This document shows positions 1 through 8,410 of a DNA stretch of 12,700 bases, in pieces. Below the pieces are notes generated by a model. It did no database searches, was not told the origin of the DNA, and worked only from the letters and a program-made list of their open reading frames with translations. Location: NCBI GenBank assembly GCA_017958585.1, contig JAGDCK010000191.1, forward strand, positions 1 through 12,700, given 5' to 3'. The position numbers and the translations under genes are program-made. Numbering within the stretch: position 1 is the stretch's first letter; every line of letters begins with the position of its first letter. This stretch comes from Lachnospiraceae bacterium (GTDB lineage: Bacteria > Bacillota > Clostridia > Lachnospirales > Lachnospiraceae).

Positions 1-117
1 ATCCGCGCCATCTCCGACAAGGCAGATGATTCCGCCGAGGAGGATTATCCTACATTTGAAAAAAAGGCTGCAAAGCATTCCGCAAAGCTTGTGGAGGAAA
101 TGGTCCGGCACCTGTAA
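1..117 (+). CDS. mtnN: MTA/SAH nucleosidase, C-terminal fragment (window edge)
   Basis: The gene is cut by the left edge. The last 38 codons are read in frame 1 and end at TAA 115-117. The fragment begins IRAISDKADDSAEEDYPTF and ends in an amphipathic helix (KKAAKHSAKLVEEMVRHL). This matches the C-terminus of 5'-methylthioadenosine/S-adenosylhomocysteine nucleosidases, where the (R)xISDKAD segment carries the conserved Asp that contacts the adenine. The enzyme hydrolyses MTA and SAH to adenine plus the thioribose product, in the cytosol, and recycles by-products of S-adenosylmethionine. Other PNP/UDP-family nucleosidases have related tails, so the subfamily call rests mainly on the SDKAD signature. 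It is convergent with the LacI gene and shares its terminator. Confidence 0.8.
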   Translation: MRAISDKADDSAEEDYPTFEKKAAKHSAKLVEEMVRHL

Positions 118-140
118 TTACATGATTGACAAATAAAAGA

Positions 141-174
141 AAGCAGTTCCGTAAAAACGGAGCTGCTTTTATTA
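141..174. terminator. Bidirectional intrinsic terminator between mtnN and lacI-family gene
   Basis: AAGCAGTTCCGT (141-152) pairs with ACGGAGCTGCTT (157-168) around an AAAA loop. This gives a 12-bp stem with one T-G wobble. On the + strand it runs into TTTTATTAT. On the - strand the same stem is followed by a T-rich run (complement of 131-140). It therefore probably ends both the mtnN transcript and the convergent regulator transcript. Confidence 0.9.
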
Positions 175-202
175 TCTCGATCTTTATATTCTGATCATAT
201 AT

Positions 203-1207
203 TTAAAGTTTATTGTAGTCTTTGTTGGTTGATTCTCTCTCCACCAATTGTCCGTGGAGTTTATAGATGTCACCGGTCTCCTCACCGTTTATCATCTTTA
301 CAAGCTTTTTAACGGCCAGGCTTCCCTGCTTCTCAAATCCTGTTCTGATGGTGGACAGAGTGGGATTTAAATATTCACACATATCAATGTCATCCACTCC
401 CATTACTATCACATCCCCGGGCACGCTATAGCCGTTGTCTTTTAACGCATTTATGGCACCGATGGCAGAAAGGTCGTTGGTACCAAATATTGCCTCGGGT
501 AAAGGCTTTCCTGTCTGCAGGAACTTATTCATTACTTCATAAGTCTCATCAGTGTTGAATTCACCGTCCAGGATGTAATCATCCGGGATCACGATGCCTT
601 CTTTTTCAAGTCTCTCCAGAAATCCGCGGGATCTTTCCTTTGAGTCGTAGTTGCCACGCACACCGGTGATGAGCATGGGCTTTTTTACACCTTTTCTGAT
701 AAAGTGCTCCGCAACAGTCACTCCGTCTCTGTAGGAGTCAAATATGATGCTGGAAACTTTTTCCGATTTTAATTCTCTGTCGATAAATACTGTGGGATAT
801 TCAAGCTCAAGGATTCGCTTTGCACCCTCATCATCCACGTCGCTTGAGAGGATAACGCATCCGTCCACGCGCTTTCCGAGGATACTGTTAATGGCGCTTC
901 GCTCGTTCCATGTGATGAAGATCGTCAGTTCATAACCGTGTTTTACACATTCCCAGAACATGATATCCGCAAGAGTTGCAAAGTAAGGTCCCTTCAGTGA
1001 TGTTACAAACAGTCCCAAAACCTTTGTTGATTTTGCTTTTAAATTCCTGCCGTTAAAATCCGGAATATAATTTAATCTGTCTGCAACTCCAAGGATATAG
1101 TCTCTGGTTTCCGGCTTTACTACCGACACCCCGTTAAGTGCGTTTGACACGGTGGAGATCGATACCCCGGCTTCTCTTGCTATATCTTTTATTGTGACCT
1201 TTCCCAT
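203..1207 (-). CDS. LacI/GalR-family transcriptional regulator
   Basis: This 334-residue protein has the usual LacI-family length and layout. The N-terminal helix-turn-helix is at about residues 4-25 (VTIKDIAREAGVSISTVSNAL), followed by the YIPDFNGRNLKAKS hinge region (about 47-60). A periplasmic-binding-protein-like effector domain occupies about 62-330, with the family-typical segments GTNDLSAIGAINAL and VDDIDMCEYLNPTLST. The ATG at 1205-1207 has an AGGAG ribosome site 5 nt upstream. It probably binds a sugar or sugar phosphate and controls the neighbouring GH3/ABC operon, whose promoter carries two CG-centred palindromes of LacI type. It is transcribed from its own promoter, downstream of the operon terminator. 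The effector cannot be deduced, and a target elsewhere is also possible. Confidence 0.93.
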   Translation of the reverse strand: MGKVTIKDIAREAGVSISTVSNALNGVSVVKPETRDYILGVADRLNYIPDFNGRNLKAKSTKVLGLFVTSLKGPYFATLADIMFWECVKHGYELTIFITWNERSAINSILGKRVDGCVILSSDVDDEGAKRILELEYPTVFIDRELKSEKVSSIIFDSYRDGVTVAEHFIRKGVKKPMLITGVRGNYDSKERSRGFLERLEKEGIVIPDDYILDGEFNTDETYEVMNKFLQTGKPLPEAIFGTNDLSAIGAINALKDNGYSVPGDVIVMGVDDIDMCEYLNPTLSTIRTGFEKQGSLAVKKLVKMINGEETGDIYKLHGQLVERESTNKDYNKL

Positions 1208-1218
1208 GATTACTCCTT

Positions 1219-1269
1219 TGTAAACCGTTATACTTACTCTAGTATAGACTTTATTTTTTCAATAGTAAA
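1219..1269 (-). promoter_or_regulatory. Promoter and possible auto-operator of the LacI-family gene
   Basis: Read on the minus strand, TTTACT (1264-1269) is separated by 17 nt from TATACT (1241-1246). This is a good sigma-A-type match (4/6 and 5/6). Just downstream of the expected start lies TAACGGTTTA (complement of 1221-1230), whose AACGGTT core is an odd palindrome with a central CG, resembling LacI-family sites. Repression of its own gene is plausible but inferred. Confidence 0.55.
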
Positions 1270-1292
1270 GAAATGTTTGGCTTTAATAAGCC

Positions 1293-1340
1293 GATTTTTT
1301 TAAAAATACCCCGGTCTTTAGCTTGTAAAAACCGGGGCAT
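1293..1340 (-). terminator. Intrinsic terminator of the GH3/ABC operon
   Basis: On the minus strand, ATGCCCCGGT (complement of 1331-1340) pairs with ACCGGGGTAT (complement of 1306-1315). This is a GC-rich 10-bp stem with one G-T wobble and a 15-nt loop, followed by TTTTTAAAAAAAT. It lies 37 nt beyond the stop of the solute-binding protein gene and separates the operon from the regulator's own promoter. Confidence 0.9.
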
Positions 1341-1376
1341 TAATTTTATGTTTCAGATTTTAGTATGGGTTAAATT

Positions 1377-3011
1377 TTACTTGTAACCATACTCATCGCA
1401 GTATGCGATCCACTGAGCCTTGAAGCCTTCACGAACCTTCTCGAGACCTGCTTCTGTAGCTTTTGTACGGAACTCTTCTACTGCTGCGTCAACGTCAGCT
1501 ACAAGACCTGCCTGAAGAGGAGCAAGGTACTGTCTCATAACGTTAGATACTGCTGTTCTCTCAGCGTCATACTCTGAGAAGTCCTCTGCGAAACCTGAGT
1601 AGATATCTACGTTGGGGAACTTTGTCTTCTCGCCGAGTGTTGTATATCTGTTGAAGATATCCTGAAGAAGTGCATCGTTCTTGGAGATAAGCTTGTACTC
1701 TGTGTTTCTGAGGTTCCATGTATTGAAGTTCTCATATCCGAAAGGAGCTGAGCCACTCTCGTCTGTGATTGACTCATAGAAGCCTTCATCGTTGATTGTG
1801 TAGTGTGTACCTTCGATACCGCACTGAACGAGCTTGTTGAGTTCTGCATCAGTCATAAGAGCCTCGAGAACTGCGATTGCTCTCTCAGGATTCTTTGAAC
1901 CACGAACTACTGCTGTACCGTTCTGTGTAGCGTGTCCGGGATAGATAACGCCGTTAACCTCACCATATGCAAGGTAAGCTGCCTCCCAGCCCTGTCCTGC
2001 ATCAGCAAATGTAGAAACAGATGTGATGTACTTGGAAGGGTTCTGTCCCTGAGGCTCCATTACGCAAAGACCGTTTGTGAATGCTTCTGAATCGTTTGTA
2101 TCAGAAAGTGCCGATCTTGACCAGAATCCCATATCAGCCCACTTCTTCATGAGCTTGCAGTCCTCTACGAAATCATCTGAGAACCAGTAATCATATACAT
2201 CTGAAGGTGTCTCATAAAGAGCGTTGAGACCATAAGGAAGTCCGTTTGTTGTAACACTTGCATACTTAAGGTTGAGTAACCAAGCTGCATCGAATGCTAC
2301 CTGAAGTCCTGTAGACTCTTCTGTTGTAGATGTGAGAAGTCCCTGGTTAGGAAGATTCTCTTTGATACCGGAAAGGTATGCTTCTACGTTCTCAAGTGAA
2401 TCAGGAACAGGAAGATCATAAGCTGCTCTTAAATCTTCACGATACTTGATACCTGAAGATACATACTCAGGCCAGCAAGCAGGTACTGCATAGATCTCGC
2501 CGTTTACTGAGCAAGCGTTGAGCATATCGTCGCCGCAAAGCTCCTTAAGACCCTGACCATAGTTGTCAAGAAGATCGTTAAGCTCAAGGAAAGCTCCGTC
2601 CTTTGCAAGCTGCTTGAAGTTCAACCAGTTAGCGATGTAGATAAGGTCTGCACCACCTGATGTGAGCTCAAGTGAATATTTCTGCTGGAAATCAGTCCAT
2701 GTTGAGAACTGGAAGTCGATAGTTGCGTTGAGTCTCTCGAGCAATTTCTCGTTGAGAGCATCCTCTACAACTGTCTCATCTGCGGGAGCATCACCCATTA
2801 CATAGAATACGAGGTCTACTCTTTCGCTTGTGTCAAGACCAGTAGATGCTGTGTCTTCTGCTGCAGCTTCGTCTGTTGTAGCTGTCTCTGTAGCAGCTGT
2901 GTCAGTTGAAGCCTTGTCACTCTCTGTTGAAGCGCTGCTTCCGCATGCTGCAAGAGAAAGTGTCATTGATCCTGCAAGTAACAGGGCCAATAGTTTCTTA
3001 CCATTTTTCAT
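1377..3011 (-). CDS. ABC transporter lipoprotein substrate-binding protein (carbohydrate, LplA/LipO-like)
   Basis: The protein has 544 residues. The start chosen is ATG 3009-3011 because GGAAGG (complement of 3021-3026) sits 9 nt upstream and it gives a clean signal peptide. A longer reading from a TTG at 3048-3050 has no ribosome site. The N-terminus is MKNGKKLLALLLAGSMTLSL followed by AAC, a type II signal peptide with lipobox LAAC, so Cys23 would be lipidated and anchor the protein outside the membrane. A Ser/Thr/Ala/Asp/Glu-rich linker (about 24-60) leads into a family-1 extracellular solute-binding fold (VDLVFYVMGDAP, ADLIYIANWLNF, ENLPNQGLLT). Size and partner genes fit the large binding proteins paired with LplB/YtcP permeases. 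It is the last operon gene, 98 nt after the permease. The ligand is probably an oligosaccharide or glycoside and cannot be fixed from sequence. Confidence 0.92.
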   Translation of the reverse strand: MKNGKKLLALLLAGSMTLSLAACGSSASTESDKASTDTAATETATTDEAAAEDTASTGLDTSERVDLVFYVMGDAPADETVVEDALNEKLLERLNATIDFQFSTWTDFQQKYSLELTSGGADLIYIANWLNFKQLAKDGAFLELNDLLDNYGQGLKELCGDDMLNACSVNGEIYAVPACWPEYVSSGIKYREDLRAAYDLPVPDSLENVEAYLSGIKENLPNQGLLTSTTEESTGLQVAFDAAWLLNLKYASVTTNGLPYGLNALYETPSDVYDYWFSDDFVEDCKLMKKWADMGFWSRSALSDTNDSEAFTNGLCVMEPQGQNPSKYITSVSTFADAGQGWEAAYLAYGEVNGVIYPGHATQNGTAVVRGSKNPERAIAVLEALMTDAELNKLVQCGIEGTHYTINDEGFYESITDESGSAPFGYENFNTWNLRNTEYKLISKNDALLQDIFNRYTTLGEKTKFPNVDIYSGFAEDFSEYDAERTAVSNVMRQYLAPLQAGLVADVDAAVEEFRTKATEAGLEKVREGFKAQWIAYCDEYGYK

Positions 3012-3034
3012 AATAGTAATCCTTCCTTTCTTTT

Positions 3035-3052
3035 CGTTGGTCCTCCCCAACG
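3035..3052 (-). promoter_or_regulatory. Intercistronic hairpin just upstream of the binding-protein ribosome site
   Basis: CGTTGG (3035-3040) and CCAACG (3047-3052) pair around a 6-nt loop, about 9 nt upstream of the GGAAGG ribosome site. There is no T-run, so it is not a terminator. It is the only long gap (98 nt) inside the operon. A stabilising or processing hairpin that lets the binding protein be made in excess over the permeases is a reasonable inference. Confidence 0.45.
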
Positions 3053-3109
3053 TTTGAAATTTATTATCAAGGGACCATCCCCCAATAAACTGATTTGTAT
3101 GTAACCGCC

Positions 3110-4000
3110 TTAACCTTTAACAGCACCGACTGTAATACCGGATACGAAGTATTTCTGCACGAAGGGATAGAACAAAAGCACAGGTCCGGTTGATACAACT
3201 GCCATGGCCAGCTTAACTGACTGTGTAGGCAACTCTGCTGTTGAGATTGATGAGTTCTGTGACATCTGCTTGATGGCTGTTGAAGCATTGAGCAGGTCAT
3301 AGAGGTAAAACTGAAGTTCCCATGTGGATGAATCTGTTGAGAACATACTGGATCTGTACCAGTCATTCCAATATCCGAGAGCAAGGAACAATCCGATGGT
3401 TGCAAGTCCGGGTCCCAAAACCGGCATTACGATCCTGAGGAATATTGTCACATGTCCGGCACCGTCGATCTTTGCGGACTCTGTGATGGCATCTGGCACA
3501 CTTCCCATGATGAAGGTTCTCATGAGGATTACGAGGAACGGACTCATCAGTGCGGGGAACCAGATTGCAAATGTTGTTCCCTTCGCATTGAGTACCTGGG
3601 AGTACATGAGATACCAGGGAATGGTACCACCACCGAAGATACTGGTGAAGTAAATGATGAATGATACTGTATTTCTGTACTTAAACTCTTTTCTTGAAAT
3701 TACATAAGCTGTAAGTGTGATCATTATAAGTCCCAGGAAAGTACCGAGGCCTGTGTAAAAGAATGTCATCTTGTAGGCCTGTAAAATGTCCTCGGGAGCT
3801 TTAAATACTGTCTTGTACGCTTCCACTGAAAAGTCTCTGGGAAGAAGGCTGTAACCTTCTGTGAGGATAGTGTGGTTATCCGTGAATGAACCTGAGAGGA
3901 TCATTACGAAGGGGATAACGCAAATGATTGACATTAAAGCTAACAGTGTATATGAAACTATGTTGAATATTATCTGTGAGGGTCCTTTTCTTATTGTCAT
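3110..4000 (-). CDS. Carbohydrate ABC transporter permease, YtcP/LplC type
   Basis: This 296-residue integral membrane protein has about six hydrophobic segments (roughly 12-36, 78-102, 111-132, 143-164, 195-212, 263-281). The cytoplasmic EAA loop that docks the ATPase is at about 170-198 (AITESAKIDGAGHVTIFLRI), with the expected Gly in DGA. The C-terminus FVSGITVGAVKG is typical of YtcP-like CUT1 permeases. The start ATG at 3998-4000 is preceded by a strong GGAAGGAGG, 18 nt after the upstream permease stop. It forms the membrane channel together with the upstream permease. No ATPase gene is present, so a shared MsmK/MsiK-type ATPase is expected elsewhere in the genome (inference). Confidence 0.94.
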   Translation of the reverse strand: MTIRKGPSQIIFNIVSYTLLALMSIICVIPFVMILSGSFTDNHTILTEGYSLLPRDFSVEAYKTVFKAPEDILQAYKMTFFYTGLGTFLGLIMITLTAYVISRKEFKYRNTVSFIIYFTSIFGGGTIPWYLMYSQVLNAKGTTFAIWFPALMSPFLVILMRTFIMGSVPDAITESAKIDGAGHVTIFLRIVMPVLGPGLATIGLFLALGYWNDWYRSSMFSTDSSTWELQFYLYDLLNASTAIKQMSQNSSISTAELPTQSVKLAMAVVSTGPVLLFYPFVQKYFVSGITVGAVKG

Positions 4001-4018
4001 TTTCCACTACCTCCTTCC

Positions 4019-5521
4019 TTAGAATAATGCGTACTCTTCGTTCCTGCGTTTTACGATCCAGTTGGTACCGACAATCAGGATGAATCCGAATACTGACTGA
4101 TACAGACCTGCCGCGGTTCCCAGTCCGATACTTGTGGGCTGAGTCATAGCTACACGGTATACATATGTATCAAGAATATCTGTTACATTGTAGAGAACTC
4201 CGTTGTTACCTACCATCTGGTAGAAGAGCTCGAACTGTCCCTTCATGATTCCACCAAGTGCATAGAGAAGGAGGATGATGAAGGTGGGCTTTAACTGAGG
4301 CAGAGTGATGAATCTGATCTGCTGGAAGACGTTTGCTCCGTCAACCTTTGCCGCATCATAAAGCTCTGCATCGATTCCCATGATGGTGGCCAGGTAAACA
4401 ACCATTCCGTATCCGATACCTTTCCAGATCGCAAAGAATGTGATGAGGAAGGGCCAATATGACGGCGTGTTGTAAAAGTCGATCCTGTTTCCACCCAGGG
4501 CTACCACAAATGTGTTGATAACACCGTACTGGTACTCGAAAATGTTGTATACGATAACCTTCAGGATAACGTATGATACGAAGTAAGGCATGAACATAAG
4601 GGTCTGTGTTGTCTTCTTGTACCACTTAACCGCTACCTGGCTGACAAAGATTGCAAAGATGATCTGCAATGCATTGCCGAGGAAGATGAATACGATGTTG
4701 TAAAGTACTGTGTTTCTGGTGAGCATCCACAACTGAGCTTTAACCAGGTACTCAAAGTTTGCAAATCCAACAAAGGGGCTGGCCCAGAGACCGTCTCTGA
4801 AGTTGAAGTTTGTAAACGCGTAGTAAATACCGGCCATGGGCAGGTAGTTGTTGATGAGGAAGTAGAAGAATGTGGGAACCAGCATAAGGAACAGTACCCA
4901 GTTCTTTCTGATCTCCTTCAACAGACCGTTGTCATGGTAGAATGCCCTCTCTTTTGACTGAGGGATCTTTACTGCTACAAGACCCACAAAGCTGATGATG
5001 AGCGCTATGATCACCACCGGTGAAAGTGAAAAACCTTTCATCTCAAATCTTGCATTTGAAAATGCAACATAGGCGATCATTGAAAGTGTCAGCGCAACTT
5101 CAAATCCCATTGCGCCTTCTCCTGCGCTGTAAAGTGCAAGATTTCCTTTTCTGCCCTTGCTGTTTCTCAACACCTTTACCACATTTGCGATCTGGAAATA
5201 TAATGTTGCAACCGCAAACAGTAAAAGCAGCATGGCGGGCAAACCGATTGCTCCGAAGCCGGAGTACTGTACAAAGTGCAAAAGATCAAATGCATTGTAA
5301 CCGCTTCTTAAGATCTCGATGTTCGCACTGCTTGTACGTATCTTGGAATACAGGGCATCGGCATTTACGATTCCAACCCACTTGATAAATGGAAGGAACA
5401 TCACAATGTTGAGTATTGAGATGATAAACCCGATCCATATTCCCAACTTTTTCCCCTTGTAATCATCGCTGAGTACATCAAGGAAACTTCCTTTTTTTTC
5501 TTTTTTCATTTCCTTTTTCAT
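4019..5521 (-). CDS. Carbohydrate ABC transporter permease, LplB type, with extra N-terminal membrane domain
   Basis: The protein has 500 residues, while LplB-like permeases are usually near 300. The conserved core runs from about residue 205 (KNWVLFLMLVPTFFYFLINN, FTNFNFRDG) to the end, with the EAA loop at about 385-412 (AELYDAAKVDGANVFQQIRF). The first ~205 residues are additional: a very basic start (MKKEMKKEKKGS) and four predicted membrane segments (about 27-52, 90-117, 140-155, 165-185). Lys-rich loops lie between some of them. The frame is continuous, with a ribosome site (AGGAGAGG) at the end of the GH3 gene 9 nt upstream, so this is one protein. It pairs with the YtcP-type permease. 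The role of the N-terminal part is unknown, and similar long versions may be common in this lineage. Confidence 0.93.
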   Translation of the reverse strand: MKKEMKKEKKGSFLDVLSDDYKGKKLGIWIGFIISILNIVMFLPFIKWVGIVNADALYSKIRTSSANIEILRSGYNAFDLLHFVQYSGFGAIGLPAMLLLLFAVATLYFQIANVVKVLRNSKGRKGNLALYSAGEGAMGFEVALTLSMIAYVAFSNARFEMKGFSLSPVVIIALIISFVGLVAVKIPQSKERAFYHDNGLLKEIRKNWVLFLMLVPTFFYFLINNYLPMAGIYYAFTNFNFRDGLWASPFVGFANFEYLVKAQLWMLTRNTVLYNIVFIFLGNALQIIFAIFVSQVAVKWYKKTTQTLMFMPYFVSYVILKVIVYNIFEYQYGVINTFVVALGGNRIDFYNTPSYWPFLITFFAIWKGIGYGMVVYLATIMGIDAELYDAAKVDGANVFQQIRFITLPQLKPTFIILLLYALGGIMKGQFELFYQMVGNNGVLYNVTDILDTYVYRVAMTQPTSIGLGTAAGLYQSVFGFILIVGTNWIVKRRNEEYALF

Positions 5522-5530
5522 AAACCTCTC

Positions 5531-8326
5531 CTAATTTTCTGAAACAAATTCCATGTAGGCTACCTGCATACCCGGCTTTGGAAACTCAAGCTCCAAGTGG
5601 TACCACCCTTCTTCCAATCTCACTCGAAGTAACTTTTGATATATCCAATTTCCATCTGTGCCGTTAGTTTGGAAAATATTCAGTTCTTTGCCGTTAAGAG
5701 ATGCCTTGCAGACCGTCTGTGCTATGTTTGAGTGATCGTACATTATCTTTACGACTACGTTTACGATCCTCTCCCTGTCACAGTAGAACCACCTGTCCGT
5801 CGGCTCCTTGGCATTTCCAAGTTCCACTCTCGGGGTCTTTGCTATTTCCTGTACCCCTGCTTCCCCGGTTTTTTCGGATGCCATGAAAGGTATCTGATTT
5901 CTGAGGCTTCCCACTCTCTTAAGTGAAGGAGTGTTTAAGAGGAATCTGCAGATGTTTTTCGCACATCTTTGAAGCTCGCCTACGGTGAGTCTGCCTTCCT
6001 CCAAAGCCTGTATGGTGTCGTCGCCGTTTACATTAAGCTCCGCACCGTTGTTGCTGACAACCATATATACGTCGTTCTGGCTTCTGATCATATCCGCGGT
6101 GTGCTTTACCGAATCTTCGCCTCTGTCGATGGCTCCGTTCATGGTTGCCCACCAGTCTGTCATGACCAGTCCGTCATATCCCCATTCCTCTCTGAGGATA
6201 GTGGTTGTCATATCGTAATTTGATGCTGACCAATATCCGTTGATGGGATTGTAGGAAGTCATTATGGACTTCGCATTTCCCTCTTTGACTGCTATCTCGA
6301 AGCCCTTCAGATAAATCTCTCTGATGGCTCTCTGGGAGACAACGGCCTCGATCTTTCGTCTGTTGTGCTCCTGGCTGTTTAAAGCCATATGCTTGATGGT
6401 GGCAAATACTCCGTTTTTGTCGATTCCTCTGACTGTGGCTGCCGCCATCTTTCCGGTTATCAGCGGATCCTCCGAATAATATTCGAAGTTTCTGCCGTTT
6501 AAGGGATGCCTGTGAATGTTCATTCCGGGTCCCAGTAAAGTATCGATGTTGTTTATGAGGATTTCCTTACCCTGCATGGTGAAAAGCTTCTCCACCAGGT
6601 CGGGATCCCAGGTACATGCAAGTGCGGTTCCTATGGGTAACTGTGTGGCCTTAAAGCCACCGTCCATTCTCACACCGCTGGGCCCGTCAGCACAGCAGGC
6701 AATGGGAATACCGAAATCAAGAAGTCTGTCGGACACACCTCCGAAGGCCGATGCCGTTCCCGGGGTTACCTTCACATTACACATTCCCTCACCTCTGACA
6801 AGTGTGGCCATATCTTCATTAGATAACTGAGCCACAAACTCATCCAAGGTGCACTTACCGTCGGCCACATCTTTTAATACGTAGCCCTTATCCCCTGTGT
6901 ATTCAATCACCTCGGGCAGGTTTCCCAAAACTCTGTCCCTGAGGAAATTTTTCTTCAACGAAACGTTTTCATACTCAAGAGTGTAGGTTCCGTCGGTTTT
7001 TTTCTCTCCCGGGCACATTCTCTTGAAACTCTCAATCGGAGCCATGGCTTCATTGAGTTTCTCCACCACCTCGGTCTCGCCGATATGGTATTTTGCCCTG
7101 CTGTCCACCAGCATCACTTTCGTGTCTCTGACACTGTTTCCGATGTGGAACACATAGTCACCCTTTTCAACCACATAGCAGTTGGGATGTCCTGTGATTC
7201 CCGTGTCGTCAAATACCGAAAGCGCTGAGAACGGGATCAAAATCTCGAACTCTTCACTTCCTCCCGGAGGGATCACTCCGGTTTTCTTGAATCCGACCAA
7301 AACCTTTGCGGGTCTTCCAAGCTTCGTCTGAGGACCTTCCGCATAGATCTGAATGACCTCTCTTCCCGAATACTTGGTTCCCTTGTTATTTACCATGCCC
7401 TCGATCACGAGTTCCGGCTTGTCATTTCTAAGCCTTGTGTAGCACTCGCCGGGAGCGATCTCAAAGTCTGTATAAGAGAGACCGAATCCAAAGGGAAACA
7501 TTACCGCGTTTTTGTCAAAGGTTTCAAAATATCTGTATCCGACGTAGATATCTTCCTGATAGATGTTCTTTAAATCTCCGCCGTGGTTTACATTTGAAGG
7601 ATAATCTTCAATGCTTCTTGCTATGGTGTCGGAAAGTTTTCCCTGGGCCATGACCTTTCCCGTCATGACATCCGCTGTGGCATTTCCGCCTTCCATACCG
7701 CCGTGCCATGCATAGAGCACTGCCTTTATCCTGAAGGCATATGACAGAGTCTGAAGAAAACTCATATCAATGATGTTGCCCACATTCAGGACCACGATCA
7801 CGTTCTCGAATGCGTTCACCACATTCTGCAACATGGAAAGTTCTTCACCTGTAAGGTAAAAGCTTCCTTCCTCTGCCTTGTTGTCCTTGTCCTCACCGGC
7901 AGTTCTGCCGATAACCACAACCGCCTTGCTGCTCTTCTTTGCAGCTTCGGCAGCCATCTCGTAGGAAACAGGCATTTCCTTCTGGCACCAGGGCTCTGCC
8001 GCCCAGCCGCCGCCTCCGTTGTCGAAGGGGTTTTCCTTTATCCAGTTTTTATATGTGTTATAAAGCTCCTCGTTGAGCTTTACTTTGTTGCTGTTCTTAA
8101 GTCCGTCCGCCAGGTTCGTGGTATATGCCACATTCACTGCTCCACCCGAACCGGTTCCGCTTCTGTAATACTCTAACTGACATCGTCCGAATACCGATAT
8201 CGTCTCGTTTTCGTCAAACGGAAGAACGTTATTTTCATTTTTCAAAAGAACAATGCCTTCTGCCGCAGCCTTTCTGGCAAGTCTCGCCATTCCATCGGCA
8301 GAATATTTTGTTTTCGTGGCCTCCAT
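5531..8326 (-). CDS. Glycoside hydrolase family 3 beta-glycosidase with swapped domain order
   Basis: The 931-residue protein has no signal peptide, so it is cytoplasmic. Domains appear in reversed order compared with most GH3 enzymes. The alpha/beta-sandwich domain comes first (about 10-290, LARKAAAEGIVLLKNE to FPFGFGLSYTDF). A fibronectin-III-like domain follows (about 300-385), then the catalytic barrel (about 490-790: CADGPSGVRM, LGPGMNIHRHPLNGRNFEYY, IKHMALNSQE). The predicted nucleophile is Asp724 in LVMTDWW. The acid/base Glu should come from the first domain near GEDKDNKAEEGSFYLT; the exact residue cannot be assigned by eye. A C-terminal ~100-residue tail (about 830-931) looks like a beta-rich extra domain. 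Transposed GH3 enzymes are known from rumen Clostridia. It likely releases glucose or xylose from imported beta-glycosides. ATG 8324-8326 has GGAGGAT upstream. It is the first operon gene. Confidence 0.95.
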   Translation of the reverse strand: MEATKTKYSADGMARLARKAAAEGIVLLKNENNVLPFDENETISVFGRCQLEYYRSGTGSGGAVNVAYTTNLADGLKNSNKVKLNEELYNTYKNWIKENPFDNGGGGWAAEPWCQKEMPVSYEMAAEAAKKSSKAVVVIGRTAGEDKDNKAEEGSFYLTGEELSMLQNVVNAFENVIVVLNVGNIIDMSFLQTLSYAFRIKAVLYAWHGGMEGGNATADVMTGKVMAQGKLSDTIARSIEDYPSNVNHGGDLKNIYQEDIYVGYRYFETFDKNAVMFPFGFGLSYTDFEIAPGECYTRLRNDKPELVIEGMVNNKGTKYSGREVIQIYAEGPQTKLGRPAKVLVGFKKTGVIPPGGSEEFEILIPFSALSVFDDTGITGHPNCYVVEKGDYVFHIGNSVRDTKVMLVDSRAKYHIGETEVVEKLNEAMAPIESFKRMCPGEKKTDGTYTLEYENVSLKKNFLRDRVLGNLPEVIEYTGDKGYVLKDVADGKCTLDEFVAQLSNEDMATLVRGEGMCNVKVTPGTASAFGGVSDRLLDFGIPIACCADGPSGVRMDGGFKATQLPIGTALACTWDPDLVEKLFTMQGKEILINNIDTLLGPGMNIHRHPLNGRNFEYYSEDPLITGKMAAATVRGIDKNGVFATIKHMALNSQEHNRRKIEAVVSQRAIREIYLKGFEIAVKEGNAKSIMTSYNPINGYWSASNYDMTTTILREEWGYDGLVMTDWWATMNGAIDRGEDSVKHTADMIRSQNDVYMVVSNNGAELNVNGDDTIQALEEGRLTVGELQRCAKNICRFLLNTPSLKRVGSLRNQIPFMASEKTGEAGVQEIAKTPRVELGNAKEPTDRWFYCDRERIVNVVVKIMYDHSNIAQTVCKASLNGKELNIFQTNGTDGNWIYQKLLRVRLEEGWYHLELEFPKPGMQVAYMEFVSEN

Positions 8327-8350
8327 GACCGCATCCTCCGCTTACGAAGT

Positions 8351-8369
8351 AAAATAAAAACGTTTTTAT
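8351..8369. promoter_or_regulatory. LacI-type operator O1 near the GH3 start
   Basis: The 14-bp perfect palindrome TAAAAACGTTTTTA (8355-8368) has the central CG typical of LacI-family operators. It sits within AAAATAAAAACGTTTTTAT, which recurs at 8536-8554. It lies about 25 nt upstream of the GH3 start codon. Bound protein here could block elongation or loop to O2. A weak second -10 (TATAAA, complement of 8365-8370) overlaps it. Confidence 0.75.
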
Positions 8370-8410
8370 ATTCCTTAAAAAATAAATGTCTTTAGATTTG
8401 CCTGGCGAAT

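Noticed and set aside
3012..3050. Longer start (TTG at 3048-3050) for the binding protein
   Set aside because: It has no ribosome site, lies in a hairpin, and would place 13 charged residues before the signal peptide. The ATG at 3009-3011 fits all criteria.
3067..3405. Open frames on both strands inside the permease, binding-protein and GH3 genes
   Set aside because: They overlap strongly supported genes in other frames, lack ribosome sites and show no recognisable domains.
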